Shown: one piece after another, positions 18,079 to 26,135 of the stretch
How positions within the stretch are numbered: the first letter of the stretch is position 1
Layout of the letters: each line of letters opens with the position of its first letter
Origin: Bacteroidota bacterium
GTDB lineage: Bacteria; Bacteroidota; Bacteroidia; Cytophagales; Cyclobacteriaceae
Direction: 5' to 3'
Length of the DNA: 56,533 bases
NCBI GenBank assembly: GCA_018267195.1
Contig: JAFDYY010000019.1
Location: 1 to 56,533, forward strand
The notes under the pieces: generated by a model
Databases searched by the model: none
The model's input: only the letters and a program-made list of their open reading frames with translations
What the model was told of the DNA's origin: nothing
Translations under genes and position numbers: made by a program

Positions 18079-19350
18079 ATGAGTAACGAAACCAAGATTA
18101 AATGCCCTAAGTGTAATACTGAAATTGATGTGAATGAAATTTTATATGGTCAGTTAAAAACCGAATTACAATTAAAATATGATTTGGATCTGGAGGCTGA
18201 AAGAAAAAAGTTTAACACACAAAACGAGCAATTAAAAATTGACAGAGAAGAATTTGAGAAGAAAAGATTGAAAGAAAATGAGCTTTTTCAGGAACGGTTG
18301 AGCGCTAAATTAAAAGAAGAAAAAAGTGCTTTAGAAATAAGCATCAAAACCAAACTGGAGAAGGAAAATGCCGATCAATATAGGGAGCTTCAAAAAGAAT
18401 TGAACGAAAAATCTGAGCAGGTAAAAGAGCTAAATCGCAGTAAGGCTGAAATTGAAAAACTGAAAAGAGAAAAAGAAGAAGCAAAATCGTTGGCCGAAGC
18501 AGAAGCACAAAAGCAATACAATGAAATCTTAGTTTTAGAACGCGAAAAAATCAAAAAAAACGAACAAGATAAAAATGAGCTAACCATAAGAGAATTACAA
18601 AAACAGCTTGGCGACCAGAAAAAGCTAACGGAAGAAATGAAACGCAAACAAGAGCAGGGCTCCATGCAACTGCAGGGAGAAGTTCAGGAACTTGCTATGG
18701 AAGAATGGCTAACTCAAAATTTTCCACTGGATACCATCATTGAAGTGAAAAAAGGGCAGCGGGGAGCCGACTGTAAACAAATTGTAAACTCCCGAACGAA
18801 AGAAAATTGCGGCTCCATCTACTATGAAAGCAAACGAACGAAGGATTTCGGAAAAGGCTGGATTGAAAAATTTAAAAATGATATACGAGAGCAAGGAGCA
18901 AATGTGGGTATTTTTGTAACCGATGTTTTGCCCACCGGAATGGAAAGAATGGGGTTAAGAGAAGGTATTTGGATTTGCACGTATAATGAGTTTAAAGGAC
19001 TTTGTTGGGTCATCCGGGAACATATCATCGAATTAGACTTAGCCATTACCTCACAAGAAAACAAGGGAGAAAAAATGGTGATGCTGTATAATTATTTAAC
19101 CAGCAACGAATTTAAATTGCAAGTAGAGGGGATCATGGAAGGGTACTCTCAAATGAAAACGGATTTAGAGGCAGAAAAAAGGACTATCATGGGGCTTTGG
19201 AAAAAAAGAGAAAAGCAATTAGAAAAAGTTCTATCCAACACCAATTTTATGTACCACTCATTACGCGGCATTGCCGGCTCAGCCATTCAGGCAATTAAAG
19301 TATTGGAGTTGCCTGAATCCATGGAAGAAAAGGAAACTGAAGACCAATAA
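18079..19350 (+). CDS. DUF2130 protein (RmuC-like, predicted nuclease fold)
   Basis: A 423-residue protein. An N-terminal CPKC pair (IKCPKCNTEIDVNEIL) is followed by a long charged coiled coil (about residues 35-205, very rich in Glu and Lys). The C-terminal DUF2130 domain contains ADCKQIV...GSIYYESKRTKDFGKGW, an Asp...Glu-x-Lys arrangement like that of PD-(D/E)xK nucleases. I prefer the ATG at 18079 because it places the CPKC domain at the N-terminus; an upstream in-frame start at 18031 adds 16 unremarkable residues. A link to DNA maintenance is inferred from fold similarity only. Confidence 0.85.
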   Translation: MSNETKIKCPKCNTEIDVNEILYGQLKTELQLKYDLDLEAERKKFNTQNEQLKIDREEFEKKRLKENELFQERLSAKLKEEKSALEISIKTKLEKENADQYRELQKELNEKSEQVKELNRSKAEIEKLKREKEEAKSLAEAEAQKQYNEILVLEREKIKKNEQDKNELTIRELQKQLGDQKKLTEEMKRKQEQGSMQLQGEVQELAMEEWLTQNFPLDTIIEVKKGQRGADCKQIVNSRTKENCGSIYYESKRTKDFGKGWIEKFKNDIREQGANVGIFVTDVLPTGMERMGLREGIWICTYNEFKGLCWVIREHIIELDLAITSQENKGEKMVMLYNYLTSNEFKLQVEGIMEGYSQMKTDLEAEKRTIMGLWKKREKQLEKVLSNTNFMYHSLRGIAGSAIQAIKVLELPESMEEKETEDQ

Positions 19351-19388
19351 ATTATTTAACTAATCTTTAACTTAACCTTAATTTTTTT

Positions 19389-19754
19389 ATGAAAACAATT
19401 CTTGCCGTTATTCTTATTTTTATACTTGCTTCTTGCGCCTCGCTTTCGCCCGTGGGGAAATGGGATTACCAGATTTCCGGCACCCCTCAAGGCACGTTCA
19501 GCGGAGTATTAACCGTAGCCAAGAAAGATAAAAAAGTGCTTTCGGCCGAAATGAAATCGGATAACGGAAACATCCCTTTCAATTCATTTACTTTCGATGC
19601 CAAAACAAAAAAATCAACAGGCGATTTTAGCTACATGGGCATGACCGTTTACTTAGATGCGGCCGTAACCGAAAAAGAAATGAACGGCAATGTGGCTACA
19701 CAAGGAATGACTTTCCCGTTTAAATCAACCCGTAAAACAGAAGCCAAAAAATGA
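19389..19754 (+). CDS. Small lipoprotein of unknown function
   Basis: A 121-residue protein with a lipoprotein signal peptide ending LASCAS (Cys at residue 16). The mature part begins PVGKWDYQISGTPQGTFSGVL and is rich in beta-prone segments, like small lipocalin-like periplasmic proteins. The function is not recognised. Its stop overlaps the start of the GroES-like gene as ATGA, so the two are co-translated. Confidence 0.75.
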   Translation: MKTILAVILIFILASCASLSPVGKWDYQISGTPQGTFSGVLTVAKKDKKVLSAEMKSDNGNIPFNSFTFDAKTKKSTGDFSYMGMTVYLDAAVTEKEMNGNVATQGMTFPFKSTRKTEAKK

Positions 19755-20125
19755 AGGTAACGGCCGACCATAAACTGAAGAAGCTCATTGTGGTGGGCGA
19801 CCGCGTACTGATACGCCCGGGGCGGCAAACGGAAAAAACCGATTCGGGATTATATCTTCCTCCGGGTGTTCAGGAAAAAGAAAAAATACAAAGCGGCTAT
19901 GTTATTAAAGTAGGGCCGGGCTACCCGTTGCCCATGCCGGCCGATGAAGACGATTTGTGGAAAGGCAAAGAAGACACCATCAAGTATTTGCCATTACAAG
20001 CGCAAGAAGGAGATTTAGCTATTTTTTTGCAGAAGGGAGCCATTGAGGTGATCTACGAAAAAGAAAAATATTTTATTGTGTCGCAGGCTTCTCTTCTGAT
20101 GTTGGAGCGGGAAGAAGATCTCTGA
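19751..20125 (+). CDS. GroES-like co-chaperonin-family protein
   Basis: A 124-residue protein with the GroES beta-barrel pattern: VVGDRVLIRPGRQTEKTDSGLYLPPG (barrel start plus mobile-loop region), SGYVIKVGPGYP and a final YFIVSQASLLM. It is longer than true GroES because of an insert (DEDDLWKGKEDTIKYLPLQ). No groEL is adjacent. Many Bacteroidota carry such a second GroES-family gene apart from groESL, and its partner is unclear. It is convergent with mazG, 12 bases away. Confidence 0.85.
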   Translation: MKVTADHKLKKLIVVGDRVLIRPGRQTEKTDSGLYLPPGVQEKEKIQSGYVIKVGPGYPLPMPADEDDLWKGKEDTIKYLPLQAQEGDLAIFLQKGAIEVIYEKEKYFIVSQASLLMLEREEDL

Positions 20126-20136
20126 TGTATTTGTGC

Positions 20137-20949
20137 CTACAGATCCTTGGCCTTTTCCCAATATTCGTCCATTTCAGCTAAAGTCATTTCGCCCATTTTT
20201 TTTTCGTCTTTAGCCGATTCGCTCTCCAGATACTGAAAGCGTTTAATAAATTTTTTATTGGTTCGCTCCAGTGCCTCTTCTGCATCTATGCCGAGAAAGC
20301 GCGAATAGTTTACCATCGAAAAAAGTAAGTCGCCAAATTCGGCCACTACTTTTTGTTGGTTTATCGGTTGGCCGGTTTCTACATTAAATTCATTTTTAAA
20401 CTCCTGCATTTCTTCTTCTACCTTTTGCCATACTTGCTCTTTCCGCTCCCAATCAAACCCTACCCCCCGTGCCTTATCTTGTATGCGCATAGCTTTTACC
20501 AAGGCAGGCAATGATTTTGGCACGCCTTGCAGCACCGATCGGTTTCCGGTTTTTAGTTTAATTTTTTCCCAGTTTTCTTTTACGGCCTGCTCATCATTGG
20601 CTACTACCTCGCCATACACATGCGGATGCCGTTCTATTAATTTATCGCAAATAGCATGAAGCACATCGGCTACATCAAAAAGATTTTTTTCTGAAGCAAT
20701 GCGTGCATAAAAAACATTGTGCAGCATTAAATCACCCAGTTCTTTTTTTATCTCCTCATAATTCCCATCGAGAATAGAATCCGAAAGTTCATACGTTTCC
20801 TCGATGGTTAGATGACGAAGGCTTTCCAGTGTTTGTTTTTTATCCCACGGGCAGTTTTCGCGTAGTTCATCCATAATGGTAAGCAAGCGATCAAACGCCT
20901 GAAGTTTGGCCTGCCGGTTGGGATCGGGAAAAGCAAGATTTTTTTTCAT
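20137..20949 (-). CDS. mazG: Nucleoside triphosphate pyrophosphohydrolase MazG
   Basis: A 270-residue tandem-domain MazG. The N-terminal domain starts LLTIMDELRENCPWDKKQTLESLRHLTIEETYELSDSI with the EExxE-type Mg-binding residues, then KKELGDLMLHNVFYA. The C-terminal repeat has EEEMQEFKNEF and VVAEFGDLLFSMVNYSRFLG. The family hydrolyses NTPs to NMP and pyrophosphate in the cytosol and is linked to nucleotide-pool cleaning. It is divergent from glmM with about 70 bases between. Confidence 0.95.
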   Translation of the reverse strand: MKKNLAFPDPNRQAKLQAFDRLLTIMDELRENCPWDKKQTLESLRHLTIEETYELSDSILDGNYEEIKKELGDLMLHNVFYARIASEKNLFDVADVLHAICDKLIERHPHVYGEVVANDEQAVKENWEKIKLKTGNRSVLQGVPKSLPALVKAMRIQDKARGVGFDWERKEQVWQKVEEEMQEFKNEFNVETGQPINQQKVVAEFGDLLFSMVNYSRFLGIDAEEALERTNKKFIKRFQYLESESAKDEKKMGEMTLAEMDEYWEKAKDL

Positions 20950-20998
20950 TGGTTAATTTTGATTGAACTAAAGTAGTCTTAATCGTATTCGTAAATCG

Positions 20999-21006
20999 TA
21001 CATTTG
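20999..21006 (+). promoter_or_regulatory. -7 promoter box of glmM
   Basis: TACATTTG, a perfect TAnnTTTG box, ends 13 bases before the glmM ATG. Confidence 0.5.
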
Positions 21007-21019
21007 TAAAAATTTTTTT

Positions 21020-22402
21020 ATGACGCTGATTAAATCCATTTCAGGCATTCGCGGAACCATTGGCGGCCGGCCAGGCGAAGCGCTTACCCCGGTTGATGTT
21101 GTAAAATTTGCGGCTGCATTTGGCACCTGGGCCAAGCGGCACGGAGCCAAAAAAATAATAATTGGACGCGATGCCCGCGTTTCGGGTGAAATGGTAAGCA
21201 GCCTGGTAAGTCAGACATTAATCGGGCTGGGCATCAATGTGGTGGATTTAGGATTATCTACCACCCCCACGGTTGAAATTGCCGTGCCTCTGGAAAAAGC
21301 CGGAGGTGGCATTATTTTAACAGCCAGCCACAACCCCATACAATGGAATGCACTAAAACTGCTGAACGAAAGAGGTGAATTTATTTCAGCTGCCGATGGA
21401 GCCGAGATTTTAAAAATAGCTTTAGAGGAAAATTTTGATTTTGCTCCAGTAGAAAAACTGGGTACGTATTCGCAAAACAACCAATATATTAAAAAGCATA
21501 TTGAGTTAATCAAAAAAAATAAGTGGGTCGATGTGCAAGCCATCCGAAAGGCCAAATTTAAAATTGCAGTAGATGCCGTAAATTCTACCGGTGGAGTTGC
21601 CGTGCCTCTGTTGTTAAAAGAACTGGGTGTAAAAACAGTAAAAAAATTATACTGTGAGCCTACCGGAAAATTTCCGCACAATCCTGAACCTCTTCCCGAA
21701 AATATTAAAACAATTTGCCGGGAGGTAAAAAAAGGGAAATATAATCTGGGCATTGTCGTTGATCCGGATGTAGACCGCCTGGCGTTGGTACAAGAAGACG
21801 GCAAACCATTTGGTGAAGAATACACCTTGGTGGCGGTGGCCGATTATTTATTAAGCCGCAAAAAGGGAAATACTGTTTCTAATTTATCATCTACCCGTGC
21901 CCTGCGCGACATTACCGAAAAGGCGGGCGGGCAATATACTGCCTCGGCTGTGGGCGAAGTAAATGTGGTACATGCCATGAAACAAACAAAAGCTATAATC
22001 GGTGGCGAAGGCAATGGAGGTGTTATCTTTCCCGACCTGCATTACGGCCGCGATGCCCTGATGGGCATTGCTCTTTTTCTTACTCACCTGGCTAAATCAA
22101 AAAAGAAAGCATCCGAATTACGCCAATCTTATCCTGATTATTTTATTTCGAAAAACAAAATTGAACTCACTCCTCAAATTAACGTGGACGATGTTCTTGA
22201 GAACATTCGGAAAAATTATACCACTGAAAAAATCAGCACAGAAGACGGGGTAAAAATAGATTTTGAACGAACGAAAGAATGGGTGCATTTGCGCAAAAGC
22301 AATACCGAGCCCATCATTCGTATTTATGCCGAAGCTCCTACCCGCAAAAAGGCCGACAGCCTGGCTCAACGCATTGTCAGTGATATTAAAAAGATGACGT
22401 AA
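21020..22402 (+). CDS. glmM: Phosphoglucosamine mutase (phosphohexomutase family)
   Basis: A 460-residue alpha-D-phosphohexomutase. The active-site serine is Ser103 in TASHNPIQWNALK. The metal loop is DPDVDRLA and the sugar-binding loop GEGNGGV. The C-terminal phosphate-binding loop is HLRKSNTEPIIRIYAEA. The Asn-rich TASHNPxxWN form and the GEGNGGV loop fit GlmM, which makes glucosamine-1-phosphate for peptidoglycan, though phosphomannomutase activity is possible. A -7 box is just upstream and the cysteine desulfurase gene follows. Confidence 0.87.
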   Translation: MTLIKSISGIRGTIGGRPGEALTPVDVVKFAAAFGTWAKRHGAKKIIIGRDARVSGEMVSSLVSQTLIGLGINVVDLGLSTTPTVEIAVPLEKAGGGIILTASHNPIQWNALKLLNERGEFISAADGAEILKIALEENFDFAPVEKLGTYSQNNQYIKKHIELIKKNKWVDVQAIRKAKFKIAVDAVNSTGGVAVPLLLKELGVKTVKKLYCEPTGKFPHNPEPLPENIKTICREVKKGKYNLGIVVDPDVDRLALVQEDGKPFGEEYTLVAVADYLLSRKKGNTVSNLSSTRALRDITEKAGGQYTASAVGEVNVVHAMKQTKAIIGGEGNGGVIFPDLHYGRDALMGIALFLTHLAKSKKKASELRQSYPDYFISKNKIELTPQINVDDVLENIRKNYTTEKISTEDGVKIDFERTKEWVHLRKSNTEPIIRIYAEAPTRKKADSLAQRIVSDIKKMT

Positions 22403-22407
22403 ATTTG
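22400..22407 (+). promoter_or_regulatory. -7 box of the cysteine desulfurase gene, overlapping the glmM stop
   Basis: TAAATTTG begins with the TAA stop codon of glmM. The ATG of the next gene lies 28 bases after the box. TTG at 22374-22376 could be a loose -33 element. Confidence 0.4.
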
Positions 22408-22435
22408 TGAATCTTTTTTTGGTTTAAAATTAGAA

Positions 22436-23581
22436 ATGAAAATGAGCGTGTACCTCGACAACGCAGCCACCACTCCGTTAGACCCGGAAGTGTTGGATGC
22501 CATGAAGCCTTTCCTAACCGAAGATTTCGGAAACCCCTCCTCCACTCACGCACACGGAAGAAAGGTGCGGGCAGCCATCGAATCAGCCCGAAAAAAAATT
22601 GCCGAATTGCTAAACTGCACCCCGGGTGAAATTATTTTTACTTCGGGCGGAACCGAAGCCGATAATGCCATCCTTCGCGGTGCGATACAGACCTACCACA
22701 TCCGGCATGTTATCTCATCGGCCATTGAACACCACGCGGTAGAACATACGCTGGCCATGCTGGAAAATCAGGATGAAATAAATCTGCATCTGGTAACGCT
22801 GGACGAAAAAGGGCATGTTGACCTGTCTTCTCTCGAAAATTTATTAAAGGAATTTCCAAACGCATTGGTATCGCTGATGCACGCCAATAATGAGATCGGC
22901 AATTTGCTCAGCCTGCCGGCCGTTAGTGAATTATGCCATCGGTATCAAGCCTATTTCCACTCCGACACGGTGCAAACTATGGGGCATTACCGCCACGATC
23001 TGAAGCAACTGAATGTGCACGGCATAACGGCAGCCGCTCATAAATTTCATGGCCCTAAGGGGGTGGGTTTTATGTATCTTAACAAAAACAAAAAAATAAA
23101 ACCGTTGGTACATGGGGGCGCCCAAGAGCGAAATATGCGGGGCGGAACCGAAAATACTTACGGCATCGTTGGGTTAGCCAAAGCACTTGAAATTTGCTAT
23201 CGCGAAATGGCGGAACATCAAAAACAGATTTCGGATTTAAAAGAGTACATGATTCAGAAATTAGTTGCCTCCGTTCCTGGCGTTTCCTTTCATGGTGACT
23301 CGGCTAACCTGGCAAATAGTTTATACACGGTATTAAATGTTTCCTTTCCGGAATCGGAAGAAAATGAAATGATGCTTTTCAATCTCGATCTGCAAGGTAT
23401 TTCGGCATCGGGCGGAAGTGCCTGCTCCAGTGGCGCCTCTACCGGCTCGCATGTACTGAATGCACTGTACCCTAACTCTAAAAGAGGAGCCATTCGTTTT
23501 TCATTTAGTAAATACAATACCCGGCAAGAAATAGATTATGTAGTGCAAAAGTTGGCCGAATTGTTTAAGGTAGTAGTCTAA
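22436..23581 (+). CDS. Cysteine desulfurase (NifS/IscS family)
   Basis: A 381-residue class V PLP enzyme that takes sulfur from cysteine for iron-sulfur clusters or thiolation. Motifs: YLDNAATTPLDPEV, TSGGTEADN, the PLP lysine Lys203 in AAHKFHGPKGVGF and the persulfide cysteine Cys330 in SGGSACSSGAS. The length and the SSGAS active-site loop fit the NifS/IscS group. No scaffold gene (iscU/nifU) is nearby. It is followed after 11 bases by the DUF2520 gene. Confidence 0.93.
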   Translation: MKMSVYLDNAATTPLDPEVLDAMKPFLTEDFGNPSSTHAHGRKVRAAIESARKKIAELLNCTPGEIIFTSGGTEADNAILRGAIQTYHIRHVISSAIEHHAVEHTLAMLENQDEINLHLVTLDEKGHVDLSSLENLLKEFPNALVSLMHANNEIGNLLSLPAVSELCHRYQAYFHSDTVQTMGHYRHDLKQLNVHGITAAAHKFHGPKGVGFMYLNKNKKIKPLVHGGAQERNMRGGTENTYGIVGLAKALEICYREMAEHQKQISDLKEYMIQKLVASVPGVSFHGDSANLANSLYTVLNVSFPESEENEMMLFNLDLQGISASGGSACSSGASTGSHVLNALYPNSKRGAIRFSFSKYNTRQEIDYVVQKLAELFKVVV

Positions 23582-23592
23582 TTCAGATTATA

Positions 23593-24378
23593 GTGTCTGA
23601 AAATATTTCCTTTATCGGCTCCGGCAATTTAGCCTGGCACCTTGCCCCGGCACTTGACAATGCAGGGTTTATTGTAAAAGAAGTTTTTAGCCGCAACCAC
23701 CGCCATGCCTCCCTGCTTACCGAACGCCTCTATCAGGCCGAAGTAAAAGTAACACTTGATTTTTCTACCAGCCCTTCTTCTGTTTTTATAGTGGCCGTGC
23801 ATGACGACAGCATACGCGAAATAGCAAAGGAAATTATTTTGCCCGAAAAGGCCGTGCTGGTGCATACCTCCGGCTCGGTGGCTTTAGATGAACTGCAATT
23901 TGCCGCCATCCCCGATATTGGGGTGTTTTACCCGCTGCAAACATTCAGCAAAACAAAAAAAATTGACTTCCATCAAATTCCCATCTTTATTGAAAGCAAC
24001 AATGCTAATACCGAAGAAGTTTTGTTGAGGTTGGGCAAAGCCATCAGCCGGTATGTGAAAAGGATTACATCCGAAGAACGAAAGGCATTACATGTGGCCG
24101 CTGTTTTTGCTTCTAACTTTACTAACCACATGCTTACCCTTTCCGAATCGGTGATGCAAAAAAACGGGTTGGATTTTGAATGGCTCACCCCCCTCATTAA
24201 TGAAACCATTACAAAAATTTTGCAGATGGGCGCTCAGGCTGCTCAAACCGGCCCGGCCCGGAGGGGCGATTTGATAACCTTGGAAAAACACATGGCCTTT
24301 TTACAAGACGATCCGCGCCTGGCCGAGATTTACCAACTGATCAGCCAGCACATACTCGATCAATATCATGAATCCTGA
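23593..24378 (+). CDS. DUF2520 / Rossmann-like NAD(P)-binding protein
   Basis: A 261-residue protein starting at GTG. The N-terminal Rossmann fold shows ISFIGSGNLAWHLAPAL (GxGxxA type). The C-terminal helical DUF2520 region includes ALHVAAVFASNFTNHML and GPARRGDLITLEKHMAFL. The arrangement is like ketopantoate reductase or pyrroline-5-carboxylate reductase relatives, which suggests an NAD(P)-dependent dehydrogenase, but the substrate is unknown. A head-to-tail position after the desulfurase suggests co-transcription. Confidence 0.85.
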   Translation: MSENISFIGSGNLAWHLAPALDNAGFIVKEVFSRNHRHASLLTERLYQAEVKVTLDFSTSPSSVFIVAVHDDSIREIAKEIILPEKAVLVHTSGSVALDELQFAAIPDIGVFYPLQTFSKTKKIDFHQIPIFIESNNANTEEVLLRLGKAISRYVKRITSEERKALHVAAVFASNFTNHMLTLSESVMQKNGLDFEWLTPLINETITKILQMGAQAAQTGPARRGDLITLEKHMAFLQDDPRLAEIYQLISQHILDQYHES

Positions 24379-24457
24379 TTTTTTTGTATCTTAAACCGGG
24401 TTTAAAATTTTTTTTTAATATCCCCATCCGTTCCGAGTAAATCTTAGTCAAACTAAA

Positions 24458-24742
24458 ATGAAAAAAACGTTTCTCGTACTCGTCCTCCTGGTTTCAGTCA
24501 TCATCAGTTTTTCCCAACAACAAAAACAAACAGTAGCTGCCCCGCTTTATGTTATCAACGGCCAGGTACAGCCTGAGTGGGTAGTGAGTCAATCCGATCC
24601 GGGTAAAATGGTAAGACCCATTGAAAACCTTGACCCCACCACTATTGAAAAAATTGAAGTGCTTAATGGAGAAAAAGCCATTGTTAAATACAAGGATGCT
24701 GGCAAAAACGGAGTTGTAGAAATTACCACCAAGAAAAAATAA
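24458..24742 (+). CDS. Secreted TonB-plug-like small protein
   Basis: A 94-residue protein with a signal peptide (about residues 1-19). The mature part YVINGQV...IENLDPTTIEKIEVLNGEKAIVKYKDAGKNGVVEITTKK matches the plug segment of TonB-dependent receptors, where ExIEKIEVLKG...YGxxGxxGVVxITTK is typical. It has no barrel, so it is a stand-alone plug-like domain, a form seen in Bacteroidota. The function is not established. It is followed by the DUF1080 gene after six bases. Confidence 0.75.
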   Translation: MKKTFLVLVLLVSVIISFSQQQKQTVAAPLYVINGQVQPEWVVSQSDPGKMVRPIENLDPTTIEKIEVLNGEKAIVKYKDAGKNGVVEITTKKK

Positions 24743-24747
24743 CCGGT

Positions 24748-25491
24748 ATGAAAAAATTAATTTATCTGTTAGGAGCATGGCCTATCCTAACTTGTGCGGG
24801 CCAAACCGCAGACCGCAGTTCGTTCGATCCTAAAGTAACAGAAGTCTGGGAATTAAAACCGGCCAAGGTTACGCCCGGAAAAAATCCGGGTGATGCCCCA
24901 TCGGATGCCATCGTACTTTTTGACGGGAAAGATTTATCGAAATGGACAACCTCTGCCGGTAGCGATGCTCAATGGAATATACTAGACGGTGCCCTGACCG
25001 TAACCAAAGGAAAAGGCGACATTAAAACCAGGCAAACGTTTGGCGATATGCAGTTGCACATTGAATGGCGATCCCCCGCAGATGTTGTGGGTGAAGGGCA
25101 AGGCCGTGGCAACAGCGGTATATTTTTGCAAGAACGCTACGAACTGCAGGTGCTCGACAGTTATGAAAGTGTTACCTACTCTAACGGGCAAGCAGGGTCT
25201 ATCTACAAACAATCCGTTCCATTGGTCAATGCCTGCCTCAAGCCGGGCGAGTGGCAATCGTACGATGTTCTCTACACTGCGCCCCGTTTTAGCGACAACG
25301 GGCGTGTTATTGTCCCCGCTTACGTAACCGTGCTGCAAAACGGAATTGTCATACAAAATCACACACAAATTTTAGGAACCACCGAATTTAAAGGACTCCC
25401 CGTGTATCATCCGCACGGCAAGGCATCTATCCAACTGCAAGACCACGGCAACCCCGTAAGCTATCGCAATATTTGGGTGAGGGAGTTATAG
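24748..25491 (+). CDS. DUF1080 secreted protein (3-keto-disaccharide hydrolase-like fold)
   Basis: A 247-residue protein with a signal-peptide-like N-terminus. The DUF1080 domain includes AIVLFDGKDLSKWT, GDIKTRQTFGDMQLHIEWRSPA, RGNSGIFLQERYELQVLDSY, and a C-terminal PVSYRNIWVREL. The fold is a concanavalin-like beta-sandwich related to glycoside hydrolase family 16, and some family members act on 3-keto sugars. Substrate and activity here are inferred only at family level. A strong bidirectional terminator follows. Confidence 0.88.
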   Translation: MKKLIYLLGAWPILTCAGQTADRSSFDPKVTEVWELKPAKVTPGKNPGDAPSDAIVLFDGKDLSKWTTSAGSDAQWNILDGALTVTKGKGDIKTRQTFGDMQLHIEWRSPADVVGEGQGRGNSGIFLQERYELQVLDSYESVTYSNGQAGSIYKQSVPLVNACLKPGEWQSYDVLYTAPRFSDNGRVIVPAYVTVLQNGIVIQNHTQILGTTEFKGLPVYHPHGKASIQLQDHGNPVSYRNIWVREL

Positions 25492-25503
25492 AATTTTTTA
25501 CAT

Positions 25504-25539
25504 AAAAAAGGCCGCCTCTGTTTTTAGGCAGCCTTTTTT
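25504..25539. terminator. Bidirectional intrinsic terminator
   Basis: AAAAAAGGC and GCCT, an eight-base loop, AGGC and GCCTTTTTT form a long stem with one internal mismatch, flanked by A and T runs on both sides. It lies between the convergent DUF1080 and DUF1573 genes and can serve both. Confidence 0.85.
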
Positions 25540-25556
25540 ATAATAGAATTAATTTT

Positions 25557-25973
25557 TTACTGTGGCTTAATGGTCTGTGCCGCGGCTTCCACTTCTCCTT
25601 TAATATGGAGCACAAACATACCTCCTTCAATATTACCATGCACGGTTATCGTCTTGTCGAAAATACCAGGCGCTGCGGCATTGTAGGTAGCTTTTACATA
25701 CCCTTGCCCACCGGGCATAACCGGTTCGCGTGTCCAGCCGGGAGTGGTACATCCACAAGAGGGTTGTGCATTCGTTATTACCAGCGGTACTTTGCCGTGG
25801 TTGGTAAACTTAAACTCGTACGTGGCTGGCACGCCTTGTTTGATTTTCCCGAAATCATGGCTGGTGGCATCCCAGGCAATAGAAGCCACATCGTTTTGAG
25901 GCGCGGTTACGGTTTGCGAAAACCCTTTCCCGGCCAACAAAATTACTACTGCAATTGCGATTAGATTTTTCAT
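25557..25973 (-). CDS. DUF1573 periplasmic protein
   Basis: A 138-residue secreted protein starting at MKNLIAIAVVILLAG, with a clear signal peptide. The DUF1573 immunoglobulin-like domain shows ISWDATSHDFGKI-type sequence (IAWDATSHDFGKIKQG), then the hallmark PSCGCTTPGWT with the Cys-Gly-Cys pair, and a VTVHGN-like final strand. An earlier in-frame start at 26093 would overlap the predicted promoter and is less likely. The family is common in the Bacteroidota periplasm and its role is unknown. It is divergent from the histidine kinase gene. Confidence 0.87.
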   Translation of the reverse strand: MKNLIAIAVVILLAGKGFSQTVTAPQNDVASIAWDATSHDFGKIKQGVPATYEFKFTNHGKVPLVITNAQPSCGCTTPGWTREPVMPGGQGYVKATYNAAAPGIFDKTITVHGNIEGGMFVLHIKGEVEAAAQTIKPQ

Positions 25974-25991
25974 TTCACTTGTATTTTGGGT

Positions 25992-26023
25992 TAAACTTAG
26001 ATGGTTCAATTGAACTGTACAAA
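25992..26023 (-). promoter_or_regulatory. Promoter of the DUF1573 gene
   Basis: The minus strand reads TTTG (26023-26020), 20 bases, then TAAGTTTA (25999-25992), a one-mismatch TAnnTTTG box. The ATG at 25973 follows 18 bases later. The spacer contains the dyad GTTCAATTGAAC. Confidence 0.5.
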
Positions 26024-26098
26024 CTTCGTACACAAAAAACACGCTGTGTGTTAAAAAACCGCTAAAAGATGTTAATCGTTTGTTAAAGAACACCCTGG

Positions 26099-26131
26099 TT
26101 TGGCGGCAACCAGTAATCCGGCTTATTTTTG
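26099..26131 (+). promoter_or_regulatory. Promoter of the two-component operon
   Basis: TTTG (26099-26102), 21 bases, then TATTTTTG (26124-26131), a full Bacteroidota promoter. The predicted start falls at or beside the GTG at 26136, implying a leaderless message and arguing against the upstream TTG start at 26100. Confidence 0.6.
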
Positions 26132-26135
26132 CCTT

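Noticed and set aside
21211..21825. 204-codon frame opposite glmM
   Set aside because: Ser/Thr/Pro-rich antisense translation of a conserved enzyme gene.
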